Below, in pieces: positions 27,219 to 36,534 of a stretch of 64,000 bases of DNA. Origin of the DNA: Archivesica marissinica (taxonomy: Eukaryota; Mollusca; Bivalvia; Venerida; Vesicomyidae); NCBI GenBank assembly GCA_014843695.1, contig CM026401.1:28998610-29062609 (forward strand), given 5' to 3'. Under the pieces are notes generated by a model. It made no database searches. It was not told where the DNA came from and saw only the letters and a program-made list of their open reading frames with translations. A program made the translations under genes and the position numbers. Numbering within the stretch: position 1 is the first letter of the stretch; the number at the start of each line of letters is the position of its first letter.

Positions 27219-28283
27219 TTCGTAACCCGTAGCAGCAGGAAATGGTCAGCGACAGAATCTGTGAACCAGGCAGAGAGCACGCTTAAGCACAAAAACATTG
27301 TGGGAGTGACTGCTGTTGGACGTCAAGGAATCGGTGCAACAAAGACGGTGCTGTGGAGCAGATCAAACCAGAAGGAGAGGCGAGCCATGATCCAGTCAGA
27401 AATCAGGAGAACAGAGGAACATGCCAGACAAGCAAGGGCGGTGGAAATGGGAGCGCAGGGAGCATGGACTACGTGGAACACCACAGACAGGAAGCTGACC
27501 TGGGAAGACATCTGGAAGTATGAGCCACTGAGGTTTTCATTTTTACTTAGGTCCGTCTATGACCTCCTACCATCCCCAGCGAACCTGTGCCGATGGGGAC
27601 TCACGGCTGATCCCAAATGCAGCTTATGTGACAGAACAGGCACACTAGAGCATGTCCTGTCATCCTGTTCTACATCACTGACACAGGGCAGATACAGATG
27701 GAGACACGACTCAGTCCTCAGGGAGTTATCTGACTGGCTGGAGAAAGAGCGGAAGAAGGAACATGGTAAGCATCCCCACCATGGGCACATCGCCTTTGTC
27801 AAGCCGGGTGAGACCAGGAAGACAAAGACACCACACAAGTCATCGATTCTGGATGGCACAACAGGCTGGAACATGGAGGTTGACCTTGGGAAGAGACTTG
27901 TTTTCCCCGACGTGGTCCAGACGACCCAACGGCCAGACATCGTACTGTGGTCCAAGACAGGGAAGAAGATCATCGTCATTGAGCTGACAGTACCATGGGA
28001 GACAAAGTGCGAAGAGGCCTACGAAAGGAAGAAGGCGAAGTATACAGAGCTTCTGGAACTCTGCAAGCAACGAGGTTGGCGTACTTGGCTGTTCCCAGTA
28101 GAAGTAGGCACGAGAGGCTTCTGTTCCCAGTCCGTCTGCAGACTGATGACAGCAATTGGGACTACTGGTAGAGAGAAAAGGATGGCTTTCCAGAGACTAA
28201 GCCAAGCAGCTGAACGGGCTTCAAGCTGGCTGTGGCTGAGACGAGAGGAGAAGAGCTGGAAGCAATCAACCAACGCGCAGTGA
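27219..28283 (+). CDS. C-terminal part of a non-LTR retrotransposon polyprotein: zinc knuckle plus restriction-like endonuclease
   Basis: The frame is open from 27219, just after a TAA at 27216-27218. The first in-frame start-like codon is a GTG at 27261, giving 340 residues, but family-like sequence (RKWSATESVNQAESTLKHK) begins upstream, so this is a 5'-truncated element and not a protein with its own start. Counting from 27261: a CCHC zinc-binding pattern C120-x2-C123-x7-H131-x4-C136; the family motif GRYRWRHD (143-150); then a PD-(D/E)xK-type endonuclease core with RPDIV (224-228) and IVIELTVPWE (238-247), followed by AYERKKAKY (253-261) and a tail with ERASSWLWLRR (318-328). In such elements this domain nicks the target DNA for target-primed reverse transcription. 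The reverse transcriptase itself is absent. The frame has no internal stop over 355 codons, which suggests a young insertion. The tail downstream of the stop is probably the element's 3' UTR. Exact clade not determined. Confidence 0.85.
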   Translation, partial: FVTRSSRKWSATESVNQAESTLKHKNIVGVTAVGRQGIGATKTVLWSRSNQKERRAMIQSEIRRTEEHARQARAVEMGAQGAWTTWNTTDRKLTWEDIWKYEPLRFSFLLRSVYDLLPSPANLCRWGLTADPKCSLCDRTGTLEHVLSSCSTSLTQGRYRWRHDSVLRELSDWLEKERKKEHGKHPHHGHIAFVKPGETRKTKTPHKSSILDGTTGWNMEVDLGKRLVFPDVVQTTQRPDIVLWSKTGKKIIVIELTVPWETKCEEAYERKKAKYTELLELCKQRGWRTWLFPVEVGTRGFCSQSVCRLMTAIGTTGREKRMAFQRLSQAAERASSWLWLRREEKSWKQSTNAQ

Positions 28284-29363
28284 CTGATCACCACTGTGGG
28301 CCCACCGCCACCAGAGTGTCCATGGAATTAAAGGGCCGAAACACTCAAGGACGGCGGCATCCATGCTGATGATGTTGGTTGAGAAGCAGTCTACATTCCA
28401 TATAGACTGTATTATATCACAATAGTATCGGTGTTAAAATATATTTATTTGATTGACCAGGCAAAATATATCGACTCCTGTTCCCAGGCTAGTCAGACAT
28501 GAATGACTGAAAGTCGGAGATCTGAAAACCGAACACACACTGAGACTATAGCAACCGACATAGTCTAACATCTAGTTGTAATAATTGCGATAGGCCCAAA
28601 TCTTCTCTTTTAGATGATGTTTATATTAAGCGTCTTAGAAAACTTAGTCGCCATTGGAAATGCATTTTCATGCGGTGGTGATTTTAAATAAATGTATATA
28701 GTTAATTAGTTAGGTTAGTTCTATAGAACCCACGTATAAAGACATATATACAATGAACGATAATAGTAAGCAATTAACTTTATAACTCATACATGTATCA
28801 ATTCAACAAATCAATATACATCATTATATTATATCTCTTATATTTCTGTCTCAGCTATGCACAGTACATACAGTTCAAGTAATATTATAACATATATCTT
28901 GCGCATATGCATGTGCATGGTTATATGTACAGTATACATGAATAACAACGAACATGAAAGATGAAAATAATCAAACAAAGAGCTAGGATACATCTTTATA
29001 CGTGAATATTTATGTTTTAGTTGATGTAAATGGGAACAAAAATTACATTTTCAAGATATTTTCTGATTAAAGTTAGTTAGAACATTATTCATTTCAGTAT
29101 TTGTGCATGTAATCAAGAAATGAACATTTTACATATAATTTAACAGCAGTAGACTGAAAGGGATTAGAACGAAAGAAAACTTATTATAATTATTCTCCCT
29201 ATCAGTTGATTGATATACAATAGGCAGGAGAATAATATACGTGAAATCTATTCTAGGTAGGGCCTATAGATATGCTAAAGAATTTCAGCAGTTATTGTAT
29301 AAGCGAGTCAATAGTTTTGGATGTTAAAAAGAAAATGGTTAATATTTAAATGAATATTTGAAG
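28284..29363. other. Retrotransposon 3' UTR then AT-rich unique sequence
   Basis: The first 100-150 bp after the stop codon probably belong to the retrotransposon 3' end. The rest is AT-rich and without supported features. Confidence 0.45.
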
Positions 29364-29375
29364 AAAGTTCAAGAA

Positions 29376-29456
29376 GTGGCTACGGTCGCTGACTTGTATA
29401 CCACTGTAACTTATCATCTCTGATGGTAGCGACGTTAAATAAACTTAAATAAATAA
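29376..29456 (+). mobile_element. Short SINE copy, 'family A', with 12-bp target duplication
   Basis: The 81-bp element contains ggtcgctgacttgtatacca and ctgtaac, matching the head of the SINEs at 42853, 55193 and 56433, and ends in gcgacgttaaataaac with an A-rich tail. The 12 bases aaagttcaagaa flank it at 29364-29375 and 29457-29468. The A box is missing, so it is a 5'-truncated copy. Confidence 0.8.
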
Positions 29457-29468
29457 AAAGTTCAAGAA

Positions 29469-29947
29469 CATGAACTATCAAATCGGAGCACGAGAAGAAG
29501 AAGAGATTAGTATAGAAAAAAGTTGTTGAATAGGATCGGTTGTTGTGTCAATAAAGTTTCAAATCCCGATACTGAAGCTTAGCACCCGCAGTGGAACAAT
29601 GCATCGCTCTAAAATTTATTTAATCTAATATCGAAATCACGCGGACAATTCCAAACAAGGGTATTCAAAGAAACACACTTTCTGTGAGTTACAGAAGTAG
29701 TCTCCTCGCACGCGCAGCCTGTTGCAGATGTGACGTCAGTTACGTACGTTGTTGTCAAAGACGGCGTAACAACAGGGTCGGAGGGTTCCGATTTTGCATA
29801 CACAGCATGCAACATGCACATATGACTTAAGGAGCAAGTCTAATCAATAGACATAACATGTAGATATCATTTGGGTACATGTATGATTGATAGTAGTGCT
29901 ATTTCTGTTCAATGTTTATGTTTGTGCGAGAGAGTGATCTAAATATT
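29469..29947. other. Unique interval, no gene seen
   Basis: A 70-codon minus-strand frame at 29609-29821 (MCMLHAVYAKSEPSDPVVT...) has several cysteines but no recognisable family, splice or signal context. Not called as a gene. Confidence 0.4.
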
Positions 29948-30211
29948 GTTCCTGGAAAGAGGCTGAATGATCAAGTTCTATCAAATAGGATGCCGGCCTA
30001 ATCTCTTTCGATACATGTGTATCCATACAGGGCAATTTTCGTTAAACATGATTACTTACGTGCGAGGGAGGGAGGGAGGGAGGGAGGGAGGGAGGGAGGG
30101 AGAGCGTCATTTAAACATTGTTCCTGGAAAGAGGCTGAATGGTCAAGTTCTATCCAGAATGCCGGCCCAATCTCTTTCGATACATGTATGTGTATCCCAT
30201 ACAGGGCAATT
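29948..30211. repeat. Direct duplication (about 95-100 bp, two copies) flanking a GGGA microsatellite
   Basis: The first copy (about 29948-30050) and second (about 30119-30211) share tgttcctggaaagaggctga, caagttctatc, atgccggcc, aatctctttcgatacatg and catacagggcaatt, with small indels. Between them lies a (GGGA)n tract at about 30065-30102. Confidence 0.9.
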
Positions 30212-30310
30212 AAGGGATATTCTTGAGTTGTGCAATTGGGTGAAAGTGTTGCACTTTACCGTTGCGTACACATTAGTGCAGATGAATGTACTCGAAGCCC
30301 AGCACTAAAA

Positions 30311-30440
30311 CTAATCTTAACCCTTACACTTACCCTAACAATAAACCTTACCCTAACTCTAACCGTAACACTGATCATATTCCTTACCCTAACAGTAACC
30401 CCGTACCCTTACTCTAACAATATAACGCTAACCCTAAACT
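30311..30440. repeat. Degenerate telomere-like interstitial repeat
   Basis: A run of cttaaccctt, cttaccctaac, accttaccctaac, tctaaccgtaac and gctaaccctaaac: variants of CCCTAA, the complement of the TTAGGG telomere repeat common in animals. Copies are imperfect, so this is an old interstitial tract and not a chromosome end. Confidence 0.65.
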
Positions 30441-30479
30441 TATGCTCATATGGGCTTGGACTCCCTGAATATCTATTCA

Positions 30480-30870
30480 AGCAGTATAAGAATTTGTACG
30501 AGGACATGTCCGGAAGTAGAGATGAATTAGACTCTCTTTGTGTGTTGGGATACCTTTCTGTCCTCACATGACACCCTCTCTCCGACGTAATAAAATAACA
30601 CTGGTATGAGGACGTGTACTGAAGTAGATGTGAATTAGACTCTCTTTGTGTGTTGGGATACCTTTCTGTCCTCACATGACACACTCTCTCCGACGTAACA
30701 GTATAACACTGGTATGAGGACATATCCTGACGTAGATGTGAATTAGACTCTCTGTGTGTGTTAGGACACCTAGCTGTCCTCACATGACACCCTCTCTCCG
30801 ACGTAATAGAATAACACTGGTATGAGGACGTGTCCGGAAGTAGATGAGAATTAGACTCTCTTTGTGTGTA
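30480..30870. repeat. 108-bp tandem repeat (about 3.5 units)
   Basis: The marker gaattagactctct occurs at 30524, 30632, 30740 and 30848, an exact 108-bp period. Units also share gatacctttctgtcctcaca and ctctctccgacgtaa. The minus strand stays open (161 codons) only because 108 is divisible by three. Confidence 0.93.
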
Positions 30871-31613
30871 AGAGAGTCGTGTCAGTGGGGGCAACTATGA
30901 TGGGGAAAGTGGAAGAGAGTCGTGTCAGTGGGGGCAACTATGATGGGGAAAGTGGAAGAGAGTCGTGTCAGTGGGGACAACTATGATGGGGGAAGTGGAA
31001 GAGAGTCGTGTCAGTGGGGGCAACTATGATGGGGAAAGTGGAAGAGAGTCGTGTCAGTGGGGGCAACTATATAGTGGAAAGTGGAAGAGAGTCGTGTCAG
31101 TGGGGGCAACTATGATGGGGAAAGTGGAAGAGAGTCGTGTCAGTGGGGGCAACTATGATGGGGAAAGTGGAAGAGAGTCGTGTCAGTGTGGGCAACTATG
31201 ATGGGGAAAGTGGAAGAGAGTCGTGTCAGTGGGGGCAACTATGATGGGGAAAGTGGAAGAGAGTCGTGTCAGTGGGGCAACTATGATGGGGAAAGTGGAG
31301 AGAGAGTCGTGTCAGTGGGGGCAACTATGATGGGGAAAGTGGAAGAGAGTCGTGTCAGTGGGGGCAACTATGATGGGGAAAGTGGAAGAGAGTCGTGTCA
31401 GTGGGGGCAACTATGTGGGGAAAGTGGAAGAGAGTCGTGTCAGTGGGGGCAACTATGATGGGGAAAGTGGAAGAGAGTCGTGTCAGTGGGGGCAACTATG
31501 ATGGGGAAAGTGGAAGAGAGTCGTGTCAGTGGGGGCAACTATGATGGGGAAAGTGGAAGAGAGTCGTGTCAGTGGGGGCAACTATGATGGGGAAAGTGGA
31601 AGAGAGTCGTGTC
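30871..31613. repeat. 43-bp minisatellite (about 17 units)
   Basis: Units contain agagagtcgtgtcagtgggg, gcaactatga and tggggaaagtgga; starts at 30871, 30914 and 30957. It begins directly at the last 108-bp unit, where the 'agact/agagt' edge runs into the new repeat without spacer. Confidence 0.95.
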
Positions 31614-31697
31614 AAACGAGCTTAGATATGGTTGTCTTCATGTAACAGGTGTGGGTGTATTGTCACTCACAACATCAACAGTAGTCATTATCGTTAG

Positions 31698-31872
31698 AAG
31701 GAGAGAGAGGGATAGGGTGAGAGGGAGGTGGGAGGAGAGGGAGGTGGGAGGAGAAGGATGTGGGAGCAGAGGGAGGAGTGGGTGTGAGAGGAGAGGGAGG
31801 TGGGATTAGTGGGAGATGGGGTGAGAGGGAGGTGGGTGAGAGGGAGGTGGGAGGAGAGGGAGGTGGAGGAGA
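31698..31872. repeat. Purine-rich GGGAGGTGGGAGGAGA-type minisatellite
   Basis: Irregular 13-22 bp repeats of gagagggaggtgggagga; strongly strand-asymmetric G/A tract. Such tracts can form triplex or G-rich structures; no gene seen. Confidence 0.85.
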
Positions 31873-31943
31873 GGTCAATGAATAACTGTCGAGACATAAT
31901 AAAACACAACAGAGTAAATACACGTTTTTAGGCATAATAGTAT

Positions 31944-31949
31944 TTTATT
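31944..31949 (-). terminator. Candidate polyadenylation signal AATAAA
   Basis: tttatt on the plus strand reads AATAAA on the minus strand, about 560 bp downstream of the stop codon of the cysteine-repeat gene at 32507. It would give a transcript end near 31925. The placement is inferred from position and sequence only. Confidence 0.45.
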
Positions 31950-32139
31950 GCATATAAACACAATTAGGCAACATTCATTCAACACAGTGATTATTTATAA
32001 CAAATTATACATGTACCAACATTAGATTCGGTTCTCCCCATTGCAAAAACTCCCTCACAAATGCCGTTCGCAGTTTGTTGCACACTGTCGCCAACCAGTG
32101 AGATACTAACCTAACAATAGCCTAGTAAATGCTCAGTCA

Positions 32140-32426
32140 CAATCGGATCTGTAGTCCAGTGGTAACACGCTGGACTGGTAATCCAGGGATCGCAGGTTCG
32201 ATCCCCAGTCTGACCCTAATCAAACAGACTTTCAGATGGGATGTTAAACCGAGGTCTCGTGTCGGTGTTTTACACCGTGCACGTAAAAGAACCAGATGAG
32301 ACTCTGGAATGGGTCTCTGTCTGTATCATTGCACTATATTCCAACAATCTAAAATGACTAATCTCTTCAGGAGGCGTCGCTCATATGGGCAACTGGCAGA
32401 GACGATAGATAAACGTAAACACACAC
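32140..32426 (+). mobile_element. tRNA-derived SINE (Thr-like head) with 13-bp target duplication
   Basis: The 287-bp element is flanked by aaatgctcagtca at 32127-32139 and 32427-32439. Its head has an A box tagtccagtgg (32152-32162), a tRNA anticodon stem-loop (ctgga/tccag, loop anticodon GGT), and a B box ggttcgatccc (32195-32205). Then comes a core with gatgttaaaccgaggtctcg and gcacgtaaaagaacc, a motif pattern shared by many marine invertebrate SINEs. The tail ends gataaacgtaaacacac. It lies in the presumed 3' UTR of the cysteine-repeat gene, antisense to it. Confidence 0.88.
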
Positions 32427-32506
32427 AAATGCTCAGTCAACGTATATAGCAGCCACGCATAATGTTCTTGACACGACACGTGGAATTTGTCAGACACATT
32501 TCTCAG

Positions 32507-32932
32507 CTAACATACACTGTTGCATATGGTCCGGAACTGGGAAGAAAATGTATTTCCACACGCATGGATACACATTGTGTCTGTCACTGGAGGCCTTCTC
32601 ACACAACGATTGCATATTGTACGAAATTGACTAGAAAATGTGTTACCACACGATTTAATGCACATCTGGTCCGTAAGTGCCACACGATTTATACACGTGT
32701 TACATATTTGCCGGAAGTAGCTGGAAAATGTGTTTCCGCAAGCATGGCTGCACATTTGATAGTCTATTGGTGGGTCCCTGGCACACGCCTGACACATGCG
32801 GCGGAGGTTAGATGAGAACGTGTTGCCACATGCGTGTATACATCTCGTGGATGAATAAGCCACAGCGTTGGTGTGTATTACTGCGCATTGCACCAGGACA
32901 CACGCCAGTAGTATACCCGTGCTGAGTCCCAT
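32507..32932 (-). CDS. Small secreted protein with four 30-residue cysteine repeats (CGNTFSS repeat)
   Basis: The frame encodes 141 residues from ATG at 32932-32930 to TAG at 32507. Residues 1-23 (MGLSTGILLACVLVQCAVIH...) form a hydrophobic signal peptide with a plausible cut after TNA. The mature part is four tandem repeats starting exactly at residues 31, 61, 91 and 121, each with C-x3-C-G-N-T-F-S-S-x2-R-x2-C-x2-C; the last has C-x3-C before the stop. That gives 16 cysteines, all in repeats and probably paired in disulfides. The mature chain has about 11 Arg, 1 Lys, 4 Asp and no Glu, so it is strongly cationic. I do not recognise the family. Cationic, disulfide-rich, secreted repeats fit an antimicrobial or other defence peptide, a mucus or shell-matrix protein, or a secreted effector; none is proven. 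A splice acceptor-like ctattcctgtttcag sits directly before the ATG, so a 5' non-coding exon may lie upstream of the 30-bp array. Confidence 0.8.
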   Translation of the reverse strand: MGLSTGILLACVLVQCAVIHTNAVAYSSTRCIHACGNTFSSNLRRMCQACARDPPIDYQMCSHACGNTFSSYFRQICNTCINRVALTDQMCIKSCGNTFSSQFRTICNRCVRRPPVTDTMCIHACGNTFSSQFRTICNSVC

Positions 32933-32955
32933 CTGAAACAGGAATAGTTCAGTAA
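32933..32955 (-). other. Candidate 3' splice acceptor and branch point before the cysteine-repeat ATG
   Basis: Read on the minus strand: ttactgaac (branch-like), then the pyrimidine-rich ctattcctgtttcag immediately followed by ATG. If used, the preceding intron would contain at least part of the 30-bp array. A transcript would decide. Confidence 0.5.
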
Positions 32956-32965
32956 TAGCAATTGT

Positions 32966-34398
32966 CTAACTGGTTTAACTAATAACAACGATATTATAAC
33001 TAGCTGAACTAAACACAATGGTATTATAACTGACTGAACTAAGCACAATGGTATTATAACTTACTGAACTAAACACAATGGTATTATAACTGACTGAACT
33101 AAGCACAATGGTATTATAACTTACTGAACTAAACACAATGGTATTATAACTTACTGAACTAAACACTATGGTATTATAACTGACTAAGCTAAACACAACG
33201 GTATTCTAACTGACTGAACTAAGCACAATGGTATTATAACTGACTGAACTAAGCACAATGGTATTATAACTAGCTGAACTAAACACAATGGTATTATAAC
33301 TTACTGAACTAAACACAACGGTATTCTAACTGACTGAACTAAGCACAATGGTATTATAACTTACTGAACTAAGCACAATGGTATTATAACTTACTGAACT
33401 AAACACTATGGTATTCTAACTGACTGAACTAAGCACAATGGTATTCTAACTGACTAAGCTAAACACAATGGTATTCTAACTGACTGAACTAAGCACAATG
33501 GTATTATAACTTACTGAACTAAACACTATGGTATTCTAATTTACTGAACTAAGCACAATGGTATTATAAGTTACTGAACTAAACACTATGGTATTCTAAC
33601 TGACTGAACTAAGCACAATGGTATTCTAACTGACTAAGCTAAACACAATGGTATTCTAACTGACTGAACTAAGCACAATGGTATTATAACTGACTGAACT
33701 AAACACAATGGTATTCTAACTGACTGAACTAAGCACACTGGTAGTATAACTGACTGAACTAAGCACAATGGTAGTTTAACTGACTGAACTAAGCACAATG
33801 GTAGTATAACTGACTGAACTAAGCACAATGGTAGTATAACTGACTGAACTAAGCACACTGGTAGTATAACTGACTGAACTAAGCACAATGGTAGTATAAC
33901 TGACTGAACTAAGCACAATGGTAGTATAACTGACTGAACTAAGCACAATGGTAGTATAACTGACTGAACTAAGCACAATGGTAGTATAACTGACTGAACT
34001 AAGCACACTGGTAGTATAACTGACTGAACTAAGCACAATGGTAGTATAACTGACTGAACAAGCACAATGGTAGTATAACTGACTGAACTAAGCACAATGG
34101 TAGTATAACTGACTGAACTAAGCACAATGGTAGTATAACTGACTGAACTAAGCACAATGGTATTCTAACTGACTGAACTAAGCACAATGGTAGTATAACT
34201 GACTGAACTAAGCACAATGGTATTGTAACTGACTGAACTAAGCACAATGGTATTGTAACTGACTGAACTAAGCACAATGGTAGTATAACTGACTGAACTA
34301 AGCACAATGGTATTGTAACTGACTGAACTAAGCACAATGGTAGTATAACTGACTTAACTAAACACAATGGTATTCTAACTGACTGAACTAAGCACAAT
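32966..34398. repeat. 30-bp satellite array (about 48 units)
   Basis: Units contain ctgaactaagcacaatggta and ttataactga, period exactly 30 bp. Left of about 33735 'gtattataac' or 'gtattctaac' units prevail and aaacac mixes with aagcac. Right of it 'gtagtataac' units prevail. The array therefore has two homogenised halves. Minus-strand open frames (LSSVSYTTIV-like, up to 173 codons) come from a length divisible by three. Confidence 0.96.
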
Positions 34399-35506
34399 TG
34401 CATTACTAAATATCAACATAGATCACGAGTATAAGTGGCAGTACTGGGGTGGTATTGCATTACTAAATATCAACATAGATCATGTATAAGTGGCAGTACT
34501 GGGGTGGTATTGCATTACTAAATATCAACATAGATCATGTATAAGTGGCAGTACTGGGGTGGTATTGCATTACTAAATATCAACATAGATCATGTATAAG
34601 TGGCAGTACTGGGGTGGTATTGCATTACTAAATATCAACATAGATCATGTATAAGTGGCAGTACTGGGGTGGTATTGCATTACTAAATATCAACATAGAT
34701 CATGTATAAGTGGCAGTACTGGGGTGGTATTGCATTACTAAATATCAACATAGATCATGTATAAGTGGCAGTACTGAGGTGGTATTGCATTACTAAATAT
34801 CAACATAGATCATGTATAAGTGGCAGTACTGGGGTGGTATTGCATTACTAAATATCAACATAGATCATGTATAAGTGGCAGTACTGGGGTGGTATTGCAT
34901 TACTAAATATCAACATAGATCATGTATAAGTGGCAGTACTGGGGTGGTATTGCATTACTAAATATCAACATAGATCATGTATAAGTGGCAGTACTGGGGT
35001 GGTATTGCATTACTAAATATCAACATAGATCATGTATAAGTGGCAGTACTGGGGTGGTATTGCATTACTAAATATCAACATAGATCATGTATAAGTGGCA
35101 GTACTGGGGTGGTATTGCATTACTAAATATCAACATAGATCATGTATAAGTGGCAGTACTGGGGTGGTATTGCATTACTAAATATCAACATAGATCATGT
35201 ATAAGTGGCAGTACTGGGGTGGTATTGCATTACTAAATATCAACATAGATCATGTATAAGTGGCAGTACTGAGGTGGTATTGCATTACTAAATATCAACA
35301 TAGATCATGTATAAGTGGCAGTACTGGGGTGGTATTGCATTACTAAATATCAACATAGATCATGTATAAGTGGCAGTACTGGGGTGGTATTGCATTACTA
35401 AATATCAACATAGATCATGTATAAGTGGCAGTACTGGGGTGGTATTGCATTACTAAATATCAACATAGATCATGTATAAGTGGCAGTACTGGGGTGGTAT
35501 TGCACA
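34399..35506. repeat. 55-bp satellite array (about 20 near-identical units)
   Basis: Units contain gcattactaaatatcaacat, agatcatgta and taagtggcagtactggggtg. Copies are almost identical. A single variant (gaggt for ggggt) occurs at 34776 and 35271, 495 bp or nine units apart, suggesting one nine-unit duplication. The first unit differs (gatcacgagtataag). It joins the 30-bp array with no spacer. Confidence 0.97.
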
Positions 35507-35650
35507 TTTTGCTTAATAAAGTTTTATTATTGGGTAGGGACGTTTTTGATCTGTAGCCCGACCCTTTTGCTATATTGCACACCTGTATGTATGTGTCTTA
35601 TAATTTGTTAATTAATTTATCATCTGACTAATGGTTTAATTGGTTTAATC

Positions 35651-35830
35651 CAATCAGGAGTTTGAGCCCCGCTGGAGCCGTTACGATTGTGCCCTTAGGC
35701 AAGGCATTTAAATTCCACATTGCCTCTCTCTCTCCTTCATGGCGATGGATTCCACCAGGAATGAGGTCTCGAGAGTGATTAATATAAGAACTTGTTTCGC
35801 AATCGCAGCTAAAATAAATTTGTATAAACT
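35651..35830 (+). mobile_element. 5'-truncated SINE 'family B' with 13-bp target duplication
   Basis: The copy starts inside the tRNA-like head (gagtttgagccccgctggag) and contains gatggattccaccaggaatg, ctcgagagtgattaatataa and the tail gtttcgcaatcg...aaaataaa. It is flanked by aattggtttaatc at 35638-35650 and 35831-35843. Same family as 36308, 36535 and 41555. Confidence 0.85.
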
Positions 35831-35843
35831 AATTGGTTTAATC

Positions 35844-36000
35844 ATATTTTATTGCTCGATTCTCTTTGCATATACATGTGAATACAAACATGGTAAACCA
35901 ATGAATGAAGGGCAAGCGGGTCGAGCCACAAGTTCTAGCAACATTACTTACGACCCTTCCCGAAATATCTGATTAATACATGATGTAATTAAGTAATAAC
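35844..36000. other. Short unique spacer
   Basis: AT-rich sequence with no recognisable feature between a SINE and the 15-bp repeat. Confidence 0.4.
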
Positions 36001-36167
36001 TAATTATGTATTGCCTAATTATGTATTGCCTAATTATGTATTGCCTAATCTAATTATGTATTGCCTAATTATGTATTTGCCTAATTATGTATTGCCTAAT
36101 TATGTATTGCCTAATTAGCCTAATTATGTATTGCCTAATTATGTATTGCCTAATTATGTATTGCCTA
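36001..36167. repeat. 15-bp minisatellite (about 11 units)
   Basis: Units of taattatgtattgcc with a few short insertions (taatctaattatg, taattagcctaatt). Confidence 0.93.
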
Positions 36168-36307
36168 ATCAATCAACATAAAAGACGAAATTCCACAATG
36201 TTCTAAAATATATAAAACTTTAATGTACGGTGATCACCAAATCAGACATGTGAGTGGTCTCCTGGTACTCATGCTGCCTATCATGCAAAGGACATACACA
36301 CTTAGTG

Positions 36308-36420
36308 CATACACATTTATTTTAACTCGATTGCGAAACAAGTTATCACAACGTATATCAATCACTCGTGAGACCTCAATCCTGATGCAATCCATCGCCA
36401 TGAGGGATAGAGAATAGGCA
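36308..36420 (-). mobile_element. Truncated SINE 'family B' fragment
   Basis: On the minus strand it has gatggattgcatcaggattg, tcacgagtgattgata and a tail with gtttcgcaatcgag. It carries only the 3' half of the family. No clear target duplication found. Confidence 0.7.
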
Positions 36421-36534
36421 AAAATAAAATGACTAATATACTTTAATCGTCACCTCGAGTGAATAGTCGGTGATGATAAATAAATGTATCCAACTATTAT
36501 ATTTATTATTAATTAGGTATGTAAAAAGCATTGT

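Noticed and set aside
27105..28500. Possible inverted ends (agcctgggttccag / agcctgggaacagg) around the endonuclease remnant
   Set aside because: Match is short and gapped, and a non-LTR element should not have inverted ends. Probably chance.
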